Assembly (NCBI RefSeq): GCF_022581195.2 | Contig: NC_061461.1 | Location: forward strand, 4,526,001 to 4,590,000 | Length of the DNA: 64,000 nucleotides | Origin: Helicoverpa zea | Lineage: Eukaryota > Arthropoda > Insecta > Lepidoptera > Noctuidae | Reading direction: 5' to 3' | Part shown: one piece after another, positions 1-13,166 of the stretch | Layout: every line of letters starts with the position of its first letter | How positions within the stretch are numbered: position 1 is the stretch's first letter | The notes under the pieces: generated by a model | Seen by the model: the letters and a program-made list of their open reading frames with translations, nothing else | What the model was told of the DNA's origin: nothing | Database searches by the model: none | Position numbers and translations under genes: made by a program

Positions 1-1937
1 TCTTTATAGGATGTTGGAAGTTTAAAAGCTACGGTGTGTAATTGATTGTCTGCGTGCAATGCCTTCTTAGAACTGCTATCAGAAGCTATTTGCCGTATTG
101 TTACTCGGAAATTAATGAGTCGTTTTCGTTGTGTATAGTTTTGTATTGCTATTCTACTGTCATGTTATCAAGCACGTACATTTCTTTAATAGTATCTGAA
201 CGAACACTTTGTTTCTTCTCCGCGTGATAGTCTATTTTTATCTTTAGGTTTTTATTTGGTCGAGCTTTATTGATTTTTTGCTACCAGAATTCCTTCAATG
301 CTTCATCTCACTGCATAAAAAGGTGCGTCCATTGTCTTTGATGTTCTACATTGCCTCGTGTTCACATGTTTTGTTGTCTAAACTGCATTGTCATCGTTCA
401 ATGTACGGTTTTTTCACTAAGCTTTACGTATCAGACATGTATAGGTGGCGGTAACAGTTTCGAGCACCATTAAATTATTCTCATTATAATTTGGATCAAC
501 AATTTTCGTTTTACCTACAGCCATGCATTAAGAACTTCAATTTCAGTATGTGGTTTACCGTTAGCTAAATAGTGGTATCAATCATAATCTTCATTGGAAA
601 GATTCGCTCGAGTGTTTTGATGATTGTTATTAGTAGTTTTGAGTTATGAACATCGGTAGTATAGTCCATGAGTAACGCTTAATGGAATTTTAAGAGGCAA
701 TTTTATAATCTTCGTGAGTGCAGAATTTATGTTATGTCTCCGTTAATTGGGTGATTTTGTTTTCTTTAAACCCACTCGTTTAAATTCCACTCCAATTAAT
801 CACTTTAATTTCGTAATTAATTCTCACGCATGTGGTAGCGCGAAATTAATTACGATCCGTTATTGAAAATAAAAAATAATCCTTTTAATACGACTCATTG
901 ATTAATTCAGAATCGTGCATTAAAATTACAAATTGCAAAATAATTTACAGGTTTCCCAACATTGACAAATAGGAATACAGAAATAGTATGAAACATTGAA
1001 TATTTACCAGTTTCGAGTGATCATATGCTGCGTAAATAATAATGATATAAAGCCCAATAAATTGCCATTAATAAGGAAGCAATTTCTTTGCACTTCTGCT
1101 TGATATATGGGCAGAGGCGGGAGTAGCAATTATTTTTTAAAGCCCCCTGCCTGCGCAGTCAGGCTTTAAAAATCGACAAGATATTTGTCTTGTGAAGCTT
1201 TAATGTCCATTTTCATACCGTTTACAATCAATAATGATCCATAAAGTGCACGCACGCAATCTCCTGTAAGTATTTTAGTGGTTGGTGCTACAAATGGTTT
1301 ATTGCAAGTCCTTCGTACTTTTGCTCGTATAAATTATAAATGCCCTTTTTTTAGTGAACGGTAGAAATATAAATATTTTATTACCATTCACTATAAAGCA
1401 AACAAGCCATTACTATTCTCAACTAAAAATGTTCTAAAGAAGTCCTATAATTATGATTAGCTTCTATTGAAAAGTGATCTTGTAAAAGCTTCCCATCAAA
1501 CTAAATAGTTAGATGAAGTACCGTATTTTATTATGTGATTACTTTAATGTTCCTTACTTTTGTTTGTTTACATACATAATACTATTTACTGCCTGTAAAA
1601 AAACTATTGTACAATCTATAGAACAAACGGATCTATACCTATTATCAGTTCCAATAATACCTAACTGTTTTGCACAGCCCGGCTTATTGTTTTGATGTTC
1701 AAGCCTCGTGAGCTTTGTAATCGAGCCATTGCAGACGAAGTACACAACTTAAACAACCGAAGGGATACGTCCAATATGTCAGACACAGATACTAATTCAT
1801 ACGCCTTGTTGCTCAACTAATCACTAAATAAATTACTCGTTTAAACGCACCGTGTCTATGCCCCGGGTACACGGAGCCACGGATCACGTACCTATAAAAT
1901 TTGTCCAAGCCGTCAATTCCTATTTATGTTTGTAAGT
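1..1937. other. AT-rich stretch without recognisable gene
   Basis: I see no coding region, RNA gene or defined transposon end here. Short ATG-started frames of about 60 codons occur on both strands but have no recognisable motif and are expected by chance in this composition. A small hairpin at 1134-1172 is listed separately. Confidence 0.6.
1134..1172. repeat. 11-bp inverted repeat (hairpin)
   Basis: TTTTTAAAGCC at 1134-1144 is the exact reverse complement of GGCTTTAAAAA at 1162-1172, with a 17-nt loop rich in C and G. No flanking duplication is seen, so it is not assigned to an element. It may be the relic of a small MITE or simply a chance hairpin. Confidence 0.5.
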
Positions 1938-2110
1938 GATATAAAGCGCAGCGACTATCGAATTAACTCATCATCCAGTCGCGACGTTATCGTCGCACGA
2001 CATCGGTAGCCGACAAGTCGGTTGATCTGTCGTTGTCGTGTGCGTTTTATTTTACGCGCAATGTGACGTGCGCCGCCTGTCACCCGGCTGCCTTTGCGTT
2101 AATTTAAAAC
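1938..2110 (+). promoter_or_regulatory. candidate TATA core promoter and GC-rich leader
   Basis: TATAAA lies at 1940-1945. An A within CTCATC sits 30 bases downstream at 1970, and a CCAGTC lies at 1975-1980; both loosely resemble an insect initiator. The next 130 bases are much richer in CG dinucleotides than the surroundings (CGACG-TTAT-CGTCG at about 1982-1995) and look like a 5' leader. No following ATG exon could be tied to it. The call rests on spacing and composition only, and a chance TATAAA in AT-rich DNA is a real alternative. Confidence 0.22.
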
Positions 2111-5100
2111 TAACGTCATGTTATTGGGTAGTTTGCGATACTTGATAAGACTTCTCTAAATTCGGCCGTATCGCGTGTTCTAGGAATGTCGTGCTCAAAG
2201 TTTTTTAGTCGTAAATCAATTAATTAATTCCGACTTGTTGTTTAATGTATTGGAAACCGACAGTATTGAAATATCGGAGCTTCGACTGAGGCTGATAAAA
2301 ACATCTGAAGAGACCGACAGTTATCGGTTATCTTGAAGTCATAGAAGTGACCTTTTTTGTTCAAACTTACAATAAAACAAAACGGTAGAGGATTGAGAAT
2401 TTTTAACCTGACTTCAGATAATTTAATTTATTACAAATTAATGTTGTAATAAATGCATCATATCCCCGACGGCTAAGGCATCGCGTTGGCTGTACATAAA
2501 AGATATCACTTAATTACATGCTGCGATCAGCCTACCGACTGCGAATACTATTTTTATTAACGTGGGTGGCGTTGTATACGTTTGTATTAAAATATTTGTC
2601 TAGCTCCGGGCACTGCGACTATCTAATTAACAGCGATCGACACTGGAAACGCCATTAAATTGTCAAACAGCAAATAAACCCAGGCCATACTTATAGTAAA
2701 TTGATCGGAAACATCCAGATGCACGATATTCAATGATATCATCGTTACCTCTAATATATAACTCTAAATTAATATTCAGACTCGCAGCACACGATATACG
2801 TTTCAATTTTTGAATCTTAATTAACGCTACTTTATACTAACAAAAAACTAATTAGGAATGCGCAATAATCTCCGTCCTGTCATTAGGAGGCAATAAAACA
2901 TTGATTTAAAAATCTCCACTTTTTGTTTAATCTACAGAGAAATTGATATGCGTTTTACGTTCGAATATTGGGTAACAATTTCTATTTCGAATGTAGAATG
3001 TGACAGTATTTTAAACGATTTCTTTTGTGTGACGATAAAAACGTCGGCCTGGGATTATGTAAAGTGGCTGTAAAGTGTCAAATGGAGCAATAGCACATGA
3101 ACGCAATGATAATCGCATCAATTCACTTGAAATCGATACACATAAGCTGAGCTTTTATTATTCTATTGCTTTTGATCGAAGGATGCGTTGTCCGTTGTGA
3201 CCGTTTGGAGTTCGATGCGTGTTCGTATTTTATGGGGGCATAAATATCAGTGGATGGCCGTCGAAACGGGCCGACGCGGGCGCAGGCCGCGGGCGAACAA
3301 ACCGGTCGTAATTTTTATTCGCCGCTCAGTGAACAATTTCGGTAAATTTGTTTGCATGTACCGGGTTTTGTTTGAGCATTAGCATCAACCGAGTTATGGA
3401 TGCGATCTTAAATAACAATAATTGTGGACGTCCGAATGTATGAGAGCAATGCCCATGTTCACGGACTTGTATTATTTTTATGACGCAACATTGTTCGAAT
3501 TTTAATATTTATTTCCTTTGGCTGAGACATAAATTTTGACAAACTAACAAACCGAGGCTATAATTATTCTTTAGGCATAAAGACGTCAACGTTATCTCTT
3601 ATTGGCAGGTACGTATTTACGACTTTTTAATTGTTTGTTTAATATTAATAAGTAGGTATGTATTTGTTTGACTCTCAAATCTATAAATTACCAAAACCAA
3701 CGTAAGAGAAGATCATAGTGTTTTAAGCAATTCTTTAGAATTGCTGCTAAAAAATAATTATCTATCAAATAGTCGCGAATTCTCAGAATATGTTTCGAAT
3801 CCATCAATATTATCGATAATGATTGGATCACCATTTAAATACCTTACTATACTTGGTCCATCATTAGTCTCTAAAAGTACCGTATGGTACCACGAATTGC
3901 ATCCATAATACCAAGTAAAGGTCTTGGTTCACTTCCTGATCATTGCATCGATCCTTTCAGATACGCGTAGGTAAATAAAATGATGCATTGTACCAACAGT
4001 CCCACGCATCTTTACGACTAATATAATCTGATAGAGTTAAAGAATTAGCTATCCATCATTGACGATAATGATATTTGACGGGCTCTTATGATTGTGCTTT
4101 CGATAAATTTATAAATACCACTCGTTTGATTGATATGGTGCGATGCCAAATTTGTATGCGAAGTTGAGTAATCCGGGGTTTTTTGTTGTGATGTATGTAT
4201 GGGTGACATGCCTTGGATACTTACGTAGGTATACTATCATTGTAATAAGTACTTAGAAGAAAAATAAATATACAATCAATATACATTATCGCCTTTGTTT
4301 GTTATCTGCTTTAGATAACTATGCAATGGACTTAATAAAGAAAAAAAAAACACAAAAATCAGTTTTGGTACACTCCAAAATATTGTTTTGTCTGTAGGCA
4401 AATCTGCGGTGTATCATAATAAAATCAGTTCTAATTAATTGATGTTTCATGTTTTACTATGCAATAAAGACGACATAAACAAACTCATTAATTAAACATT
4501 TTACTTCAACACCAATCATTAATACACTTACGTGTTTTCTCAATAATTAAGAGCTCAATAATCCATAAAATGGTACAACTAAGAGTTAGATGATAGTCAA
4601 CAAGAAGTCCACATTAATTATCACTATGGCAACAGGATGCTATGGTGAACAAAAACCATGGGAAGTCGAGCTATCGAAGCCAGTTAATATCAACGAGACA
4701 TCCATTAAAAACGGCGTGTCTACAGATTTTATGCTGTTAAGGTGATTTTTTTCTTTGATACGTATTATGTTATAGAAGTTGGTAATTAGTTAGTTTTGCC
4801 GTGGTTTGATCAGTTTAATAAAATAATTAGAAAAGAGGTGCCTAAACAGGAACACCAAAAACAGTCTAATTCATTCAAATCATTACTACACTGGCATAAT
4901 TACCTACTGAATTTCTTGAAGGATTCATAAAAAATATAGTAATTAAAACCCACACAAATTGGCAATTTAGTTGGATTTTGACGCATAAGTAACATAGAGG
5001 GCCGAAGAAATATACCAATTTTACCAAACTTACCTACAAAGTAAGAATTATTTACAAAAACCACCTTATTCAAGATCCTCAAAGTGTATTAAATCTCGCT

Positions 5101-6200
5101 AGATATATTGCGACTAATGAAGCGATATGCGATTGTTCGACGTCAAGACCCACAGTTTATGTAGAACGTATAATAAATCCGCACGCGAGCTTGTCGCCCA
5201 TGTTTCTCGTACATTGCAATGTTTAACTTACAGTGGAGTGCAGAAAAATCTGGACCAGTAGGGATTTTAAAGTTGTAAATAAGTCTTGATTCTTAAATTA
5301 TGGTATTGGAACTGTTTTTCAAAAGAGCGTCACTAATACTTCTTTATATAACGAAATACTTACAGTATGAAATTCAGTTTGTTATGATGGCACGGAAAAA
5401 GTCAGAACCGATTTGGATGAAATTAGTCATGGATACGGATGATACCTTGGTGACGGAGATAAGCTATTTATCCTGGTGTGGGACGTAGTTTTGTAGGTAT
5501 GCGGAAGAAGTTATGGGCGAAATTTAAATTGATAAATAAGTAGCTTCTGGCTGACATGTAACTCTTGTAGTAACTCAAGAGACAGCCTAGCATTCAAAGT
5601 AGTAGTGTTTGTACGTGAAAATATTTTTGGAATCGGTCCAGTAGCTACTAAGCTTAAGTTTCCCATCCTGCACCTACCTTATAATAGGTTCATGTAGGTA
5701 ATTATTTAGTTTGCACTTGTGATATTAATTTAACATTTCTACGTTTTAGTCTTTAGTCCGTTTCTACGCAGTAAGGTAGTACTCGGGGTGGATCTGCTCT
5801 AAATCCGCTCACATTCGACACAGCGTAGCTGGGGGGTTTGTGTATCACGTCGACAATTGGACATTATTTGCAAATAGCCCAAATTTTTTGCATCCGAGTG
5901 TAATGGTTCTCGATGTCGGCCACAATTCGATCACAACTTCTTATAGTTTGTACATTATTACCCGCTGGGAAAGGCTATCGCAAACAACGTTGTTAAAAAG
6001 AAATAACCATTAAACTCCATGTAATGTGCATGATCAATCTAAAACAATTAGCGGATGATATTCGGATGGAGAAAGTCATAATTATACCTATTGAGATACT
6101 TTTCGTGTGATTGTGGAGCAAATAAAAATTATGCATTTCTATTTTCCTACACCGATTTATTGCTCATATTGATATAGGTTTTACGATACTTTTAATAGTA
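2111..6200. other. AT-rich stretch without recognisable gene
   Basis: No exon with convincing splice signals, no tRNA and no transposon terminus was recognised. Reading frames here are about 60 codons and lack identifiable motifs. This is probably intron or intergenic DNA. Confidence 0.55.
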
Positions 6201-6393
6201 ACTAGCCGTTTTGTCGCGGTTTCACTCGTGTCCCGTAGGCACCTCTGATCGCACCCGGATAGAACACATTACTCGGGGATAATGTAGCTTCCCAACAGTA
6301 AAATATTTTTTAAATGTGTTCAGTTATTTCGCAATCTTTAGAGTAGAAACAAACAAACAAAATGTTTCCACTTTATTAGTATAGTGATAGATA
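6201..6393 (+). mobile_element. ACTAGC-type retroelement tail, copy 1
   Basis: The stretch starts ACTAGCCGTTTTGTCGCGG, passes through a TTCACTCGTGTCCCGTAGG block and a CAAACAAACAAA run, and ends at ATTAGTATAG. It shares this order of blocks with the copies at 14480, 36536 and 48734, so it is a dispersed repeat. The block order matches the short 3' tails (RTE-like or SINE-like) I associate with lepidopteran genomes. It is more diverged than the 14480 and 36536 copies, so it is older. It encodes no protein. Confidence 0.75.
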
Positions 6394-6802
6394 AGGCCTC
6401 AACATTTTGTCCCCGATGGTCTTTGATTCCTACTCACAAATCAATGACAAAAAAATCCGTCATACACTACAAATGACCTCTCGACCCCTGAAAACAATAA
6501 GGCAGTCTATTTCTATAGGTCTTAATATTAAGCATCGCGTGTCAACGGCCGCACGTGTAACTAACACTAATCATAGTGCGAGAATGTGTGTCGCTATTCA
6601 ACGAGGGTAGTCGTGATCTCAGATTTGTACGCCCTACTTACTTGCTTGAATTAGTCGGTGGTGAATGATTTTTGGATGTAAACATGCGTGTTTTATGTTG
6701 TATTTAGGTAGATAGATTTATTGAGAAAATATATTACAATGACTGTAAAAACATATCCCTTAACGAAGTAAAATAAAACGGCAAGAACATTTTTAAAATG
6801 AT

Positions 6803-6892
6803 ACTTGGCGTTGGTATTAACGCTCAATCTTACTCCGTGTGAGGAGGCCTGTGCCTAGCAGTGGGACGATAAAAAGACTATTTGGCGTTGGT
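6803..6892 (+). mobile_element. extreme 5'-truncated RTE-type tail with target duplication
   Basis: A 13-base sequence, ACTTGGCGTTGGT at 6803-6815, recurs with one mismatch at 6880-6892. Between them lie about 64 bases containing GAGGAGGCCTGTGCC and AGCAGTGGGACG, a block typical of the 3' end of RTE-type non-LTR elements in Lepidoptera. The layout is what target-primed reverse transcription leaves after severe 5' truncation. The element name rests on the short tail motif; the duplication is seen directly. Confidence 0.65.
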
Positions 6893-9800
6893 TTGGTATC
6901 ACACGAAAAACAAACATCCGAACTTAGACAATATGTAGGGTAGATGTTTGTAACTATAATATCAAGACAACCAACACCTTCGTCTGCCCGTGACCGTGAA
7001 TGCCGTAAAGGATCCGAAACGTCGGGATTAAATAGGTAATATTAATATAACCGCAATGAAATCGGTAAAAGTTGTTTTATTTAAATGTCTAATATTCGCG
7101 TAAGTGTCAGATATTAACATCCGGATTGAGAACGTCCTCTTTTGTGGGAAGTGGGTTGAAAATAAATTAGCTTGTGTGTATAGTATGCCTTAAGTTTGCA
7201 CCGAATGAAATTCCAGCTCTGCTTATATCTTTGCAATGACTTACGCGTACCTAGACGTCGAAAAGACCGAACAGTGAATATTAAGGCATAAGGTAAGTGC
7301 TGCTTGCAGTTATAAAGTATTATTGAATACGTGTTTAGAAAAGGCAATATAAGTATAATTGCTTACCCAAAGGTCAATTGAACTTACTAATTAATAACAA
7401 CCGGAAGACTGTCAACCTCAAGGAGAACAGTGTCTCCTATCAAGATATTTCTTAACATCCCAAATTACCGAGCTATCAGTTACGCCACTTGCGTATTGTC
7501 CACACACTGGTCGGCCTCTAACGTAGCGACTAATTTAAGGTAACATGTGCATGTCCCATGTATGTCGCGCTCCGTGTCTATATTGTTATCTCTTCTGGGG
7601 ATATGTTCGTGATCGAAGATTTGGACGCTCTAATTCCTTTGCTAGAATGCTGCACCGTCGATATTGGGTGTTCGGAAAGATTGGATGAGGTATTCTGCTC
7701 TGCTTTTGAAAATGGCATACTTACTGATGGCATTGTTTTGAAATAGGAATAAAGACAGGCTGTTCAGGAAAACAAGCACGTGTATATATTCAGCCTCTAA
7801 TTGCATCATCCAATTTGATATTAAGGTCCAGTATTATCACCCGAATCGTGTCCCCTTCTTTATTAAATTTAAGTTCTAAAACCGTAATCGCGTAATACTA
7901 TTGCGTGGCGTGAATATTAATTGAAATTGTTACTTTGTTCCTAAGATAAACTGTACCCTATGCAGATTCCCGTTATGGGCCGTGATTAAGATTGTGGCTG
8001 ATAAATGACTGTAGGCTCGCTATCATAGGTCGGCCTGTAGGTGTGCGACAGAATACCTGTTAGTTTAACTTATGTGCTCAGATTACCGTATCATTTAAAT
8101 TGTATCTGCCTCATTGGTTTTGTGGTATTAAGTTGCGGAGTACGTAGTTGGTTTGTTTCATTCTACTTCCTAATGTCTCATTAATATTTTGGTACCAGCT
8201 TAAGAATTTTAACTAAAATATCTGTGAATTATTTAGTAGTGCTTTAAGTTAGTATATTTCTATACGTCAAGGTCGGCATTATAAATATTCTATTCCAATA
8301 TTATCATACACAGACGGCATAAAATATTTAGAGCAGCAACACAATTTCTCTAGCGTGCCTTAATTTGAAATTCGTGTGCCTTACACCGAAACCAATCAAA
8401 TTTCTACGGTACGTATTTCAAAACGCATTTGTCAAAAGCAAGCTTTGTAATTACTCATCTTGTTCGGCAAATTGATATTACAACCGGTAATATTATTAGA
8501 AAGTGGATCTTTCCTACATCAGCTGACCCAGTGTTTGATGGAAAACATTCACATGGTGCGATACGAATCTATTATAAATATAATATGACAATGGTGTATT
8601 AACAATGAAGTAGATGAGACGGCGACCAGTGAACGATAAAGATCGGTATGGTTCATTCATCATTCAGTGTTAGCGAACGGTGGGAGTAAAAATATTGGTA
8701 TGATAAACAAACTCCTTGATAATATCGATAATGGTTCAACTATTAATACTTTATGGCGTCTGGGTACTGTTTCTGGTAAGATCAAAGTTCGTTGACTTGG
8801 AAATGGTTTTTGCTCAACTTGAAGTGGGTAATTATTTTGAGTAATCAAACAATAAGTGCGTAGGGCGGGACAACGTTCACCAGCAATGGGGTACCAATAA
8901 GGCAATTATGTTGTTGCTATATTATGATTGAATATGGCATACTTTATTACAATATTTACTTTATTTCATTTATCATTTATTCATCTTTATAATTTAATTA
9001 TCACAATTATCAGCGACTTTGTTATCCACAGACATTTCAGCTACAAAAATAGAAAACACCCTAAGCAAGTAAGCCACAATTTTCATCTTACATTATTTTT
9101 ATTTGTGTGTACATTCTATACCTAGAACATAAATCGGTAAAGGTAAAAAAGTCTACAAGTAAAAATGCTGCCTACAAGGAGACCATAAATTAAAGGCGAT
9201 GGTGAGTGAATTAGTCTGTTTTCGTTCTAAGGTTTTTTTTGCCCATTTATTTGGTCACGCTTTACTTGGAAATGATACTAGAAATGGAAACACGATTATC
9301 GACGGAGTTTGCATGTTAAAGATTGAGCCTTGGATCGACTTTTTTGTGTATGTAGATTAAGCAGGTAATTTGCATCGGCGGACTGTTGGGAGCTTGACTA
9401 CTGGTTTTACTCCATTTCCTACCGTCTTAAATTATAGGGGAAGATTAATGCTCGAAATTATTTTATTTTGTATACCTAGTAATATCATGTAAGTAGACCT
9501 TTAAAAAATACAAGTAAAACATACGAGAGTAGTACAAAAAATCTAAAAATGTTTTTCTGTACGTATCAAAAAATTGTCACCGATAAAAACCACGAACAAC
9601 GTAAACTTGTCAAATGTAATTTAAAAAGAAAATCGTTAACCCTTCGGCCATCCCAAGGCACTAAACTTGTATAGTATAAAAAATGGACATCAAAACCTCC
9701 CATTGTGTAATAGTATCGCCGTCGAGATTATCGAAGCCTGCCCTTAAGCAAACTATTCATTAAGGCCAGTTGATTGATGTGGCCGATTATAAACTTAAGT

Positions 9801-10394
9801 GCGTTCCAGACGGACGCGCGGTTTCGTTTCCACACCTTATTTGTCTGAGTAAACGGTGTAATGAATTAACTACATTTTTATTTATTAAGTTTTTTGGGTG
9901 TACACAGAAATTAAGTGTGTATTCATTGTAAATTCAAAAGTTAACATTCATAAAACAATGTGCTTATTTATAAAATAAAGCAGTTTAATTACCTTTTGAC
10001 TTCAGCAGAAATTACATACATACCAAACATCAACATCAAATACCATAATATCGTACTTTATCATATGTAGACTTCTAAAAGTGATACACAAGAAAACGCA
10101 ACGGCACGCTTTTGTAAAACCCCTTAACAAAATTCATAGACATCCCTTCTTTATAGGGTTGGGTTCATGAAATACTAATTAGTATAAAACATAAAGACAT
10201 CAAAACTCATAGAAAAAGAAAGCACTATTAGAAGGTCATTTTGATTTGTGCAGGTGTATATCTCAGCTGCTTTAAATTATTGTGTTCACTGTCTTTGGCA
10301 ATATTATATTGTGATAGAACTACGAATTAGGGGGTTTTTATGGGGCATAATAAACCAGAGTATTAGTATTTATAACATAGTTTTAAGTTTTTTT
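6893..10394. other. AT-rich stretch without recognisable gene
   Basis: Frames of up to about 80 codons occur on both strands (for example 7114-7347 minus and 8660-8905 minus), but none has a recognisable domain, signal peptide or splice context. No repeat boundaries were identified. Probably intron or intergenic DNA. Confidence 0.55.
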
Positions 10395-10497
10395 ATATAC
10401 TAACAATTTCGTATAATATAATATGTATGTTAGTCATTAAGGTATATATCTATGGGCCAATGCAGCCTGAAAATAAAGGTATTTGATTTGATTTGAT
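10395..10497 (+). mobile_element. CR1-like non-LTR 3' end with (ATTTG)n tail
   Basis: The sequence runs through TCTATGGGCCAATGCAGCCTG into an AATAAAGG signal and a terminal TATTTGATTTGATTTGA microsatellite. This arrangement of a GGCC...GCCTGAAAATAAA block followed by a short ATTTG array resembles the 3' end of CR1-type elements of Lepidoptera. Only the non-coding tail is present, and no reverse-transcriptase coding sequence is visible upstream. The left boundary is approximate and no target duplication was found. Confidence 0.55.
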
Positions 10498-12847
10498 AAT
10501 AATAGACCAGACAATTTATTATCGATGTCATTACATTATTCGGCCAGAATTGGTTTTGGATCGTTGACACATCGGCGTCCGACGGTCGGTGCCCTAATTA
10601 ATTATTAGACTATCGCAGTACTTTATGCAAAAGTTAGTAAACCTTGTCGCATTTCTCATCTTCATTCAAAGTCAATACGTGACGAAACATGATCAAAAAG
10701 TTGTCATAAAACTTTATGTTACCCGTTAGTATAAAATTAGTTTTAATGCTTCTCTAAATGCGTCTTAAATTACATGCTTACACATTAATTCCGTTGACAA
10801 AAAGGCAGTAAAACGTTTTTACTTTCGGCGCCACGGAAACGATAACTTTTAAAGTTCCTCTTAGTCCTTTCGATCCGTCATAAATATGATTTCGTGTACC
10901 AATGAATAGTGTCCATTCAGTGTCCTTCAATAATAGGCTAGTTTCCTAAAAAATAATAATTAGTCCGTCTTGTAGATTGTCCAAAATTAAGCGATACGTA
11001 TTTTTTCTTTTTTAAATTGGATCAGAACTTGTTAAGATATAGCGTGTTAAAGTTGAGTGTGACGTCACAAGTTGCTACAATTTTCAGGACACTGTGACGT
11101 AAAAGGCCCCCACTCCTAATTTTTGAAGTGTATTATCTTTGTCATTTTATGTTTAATTAAAAAAAGAAAAAATACGTATCCAATATTTTTTGATTATCTA
11201 AAAAGCGGACTAAATATTATTTCATTATTTCGACCCTGGAAACTACCCTATTTCCGACAAGGCCTGGGTTGGGCAAACTGTGTTCGATATATTTTAGTGT
11301 GGACATCCATTCATCTTTAAACGGAATTTACAGAGTTGATTCGCGTTCGGCGTGGGAGCAGAGTCGCTATAAAACATTCTTGTGGGACACAAACTGTGCC
11401 GCCAGCAAACATGATTGAATTTTATTGTGCGCTTAGCGCTTACCGGGACTATTTACCAATATTTTATGGACAGGATCAAAACGGTAGCCGTACTTTATAG
11501 TGATGTGTAAGAGGGCATACTTTAGAATAGTTCGTCTGAATTACCTATGTATTGTTACCACAGAACAAGTATTAGGTAGTCAGATTTTAGTATGTATAAA
11601 TAATTCGATGTACACTGTTGAAATCAGACTTCTTCGTTATCACCCAGCCCATTCTGGTTTCTATACCAATAACGTTTGCAAAAGATGTTCAGCCGAGACA
11701 CACAGCGCGTACCGAAAACACGGAGGAAGTAGCTATGATAAAATATGATCACCCATCTAGGGATCGACCAAGCCAAGCGTTGCTTTACCTATGATCAACC
11801 GGGACCGGGATAAATTAATTCAAACAGAACTGTTATTGCTTTTCGTTCCTCCGATGGTTCCGCTACCTCTTGCGAAAGATGACCGCTACAGATTCCACCA
11901 TTGACACTTCTTCCAATAAAGCAGACTCCATAAACGCATCCCTTGGGACGAATAAAATGCAGCCCCGTCCGTATGATGATACTATAATATGCATAGAGTC
12001 CATTTTATTTGTGGTTTACTACGAAAACTGCAGTAAATAGCCGTAACGGGGGCCCAACTTGTATTGACAATTTGGCTGTGCTTCCGATTTTACGTATACA
12101 TGAATAATATAACGTGTTTGGAGTACTGGGTAGGATTTATGAAGGGTGGCTGGGGTTTTAATCTTGTTGAACGACCATAACAAGACGTATGGGCAAATTA
12201 CTGAATCCGTTATGAGGTAACTGAAGCGATTTAATGGCTACTTGAATTTTGGGAGAACCCTTTTAATATTTTAATTTAATAGATCAAGGCGGGATTAGAA
12301 CTCACGATTTATGCGTTTGTGTTTTCATTTTGTTGATTACATATTGCTTTGCGTACGAGGTGAGCTGTTGTCTGAATTATACAAGTAGGTGTTAAACCAG
12401 GACTCCAATTTAAAGGAAAAGGCAACAGATTTGATTCTCTTATAGTATGCACAGGCTTTTAGGACTTTATAAAATTAAACTTATCAAAAACACGTAAATC
12501 TTTCACACCATTTTAGTGACCCCATCACAGTTGCTTTTAACAGCAAGAATATCATAAAAATATAATATTGGTTGAGCATATTAAAACTTTCCAACTAAAA
12601 TATTCGTTATACCATATTGAAGCTGTAAACATATTTTAGCACTTCGATATTCATCTCGCAAATGTTAGATTAGGTGATAGACTCCTGACCCTGGAGATTT
12701 TAAATCGACTCGTTTTAGGATTATTCTAATTTTATTGCCAATATTCACAAACATGTATACTTTAATATTTTTTCGTCATCCATATGTTATTTATGATTGA
12801 ATTTATGACAATAATCGGAGGATATCGGCTTCTGCTCTTGAATGCTG
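10498..12847. other. AT-rich stretch without recognisable gene
   Basis: A palindromic TGACGTCA sits near 11060 with a second GTGACGT about 35 bases downstream; such sites can bind CREB/ATF factors but no promoter context is evident. Frames at 11123-11320 and 11500-11748 carry no recognisable domain. Nothing else could be supported. Confidence 0.5.
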
Positions 12848-13166
12848 CACACTGCAAACTTTTAGTCGGCCGATAGTTTGTTTAGGCTCATAAATCAGTA
12901 TGAAGATGGATAGTAGTATAGTTATCGGCACGAATCTTGAGCTATGACCTACATCTGTGCAGAAGTGATTTATTGACGCGATGCACTGCGGGCCAATCAC
13001 AGCTTTAGGCCACTCCCGAGCCTCACTTCATACCACAAGAGGGACCCAATAAATTACTTCTGCGCAGATGTAGGTCAGAGCTCAAGATTCGTGCCGATAA
13101 CTATACGCACATTACAAAGATCAAGTATTTTGCCGGTAGCAGACCGACTGAAAACTTTGATATGAG
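12848..13166 (+). mobile_element. TIR MITE (GTCGGCCGA family), copy 1, interrupted
   Basis: The left end reads CACACTGCAAACTTTTAGTC and continues with GGCCGATAGTTTG. The right end, reverse-complemented, gives a diverged match containing AAAGTTTTCAGTCGG. The left 70 bases match the right end of the 29567-29764 copy read in reverse, including CTCATAAATCAGTATGAAGAT. The element has no coding capacity. It is split at 12917-13105 by a second MITE. Removing that insert leaves about 130 bases, shorter than the 198-bp sister copy, so this copy also has an internal deletion. The right boundary is approximate. Confidence 0.75.
12917..13105. mobile_element. 185-bp TA-flanked MITE nested in another MITE
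   Basis: The element (12919-13103) starts TAGTTATCGGCACGAATCTT and ends with its reverse complement. The two arms, 12919-12975 and 13047-13103, are about 57 bp each with three mismatches by eye, around a 71-bp centre. It is flanked by TA on both sides (12917-12918 and 13104-13105). The sister copy of the host MITE near 29690 reads continuously through this site with a single TA, which is the empty-site configuration. TA duplication and long terminal repeats fit the Tc1/mariner superfamily. There is no transposase, so it would have been mobilised in trans. Confidence 0.85.

Noticed and set aside
12803..13000. 65-codon minus-strand frame
   Set aside because: It crosses the boundary between two nested MITEs and is therefore a by-product of the insertion.
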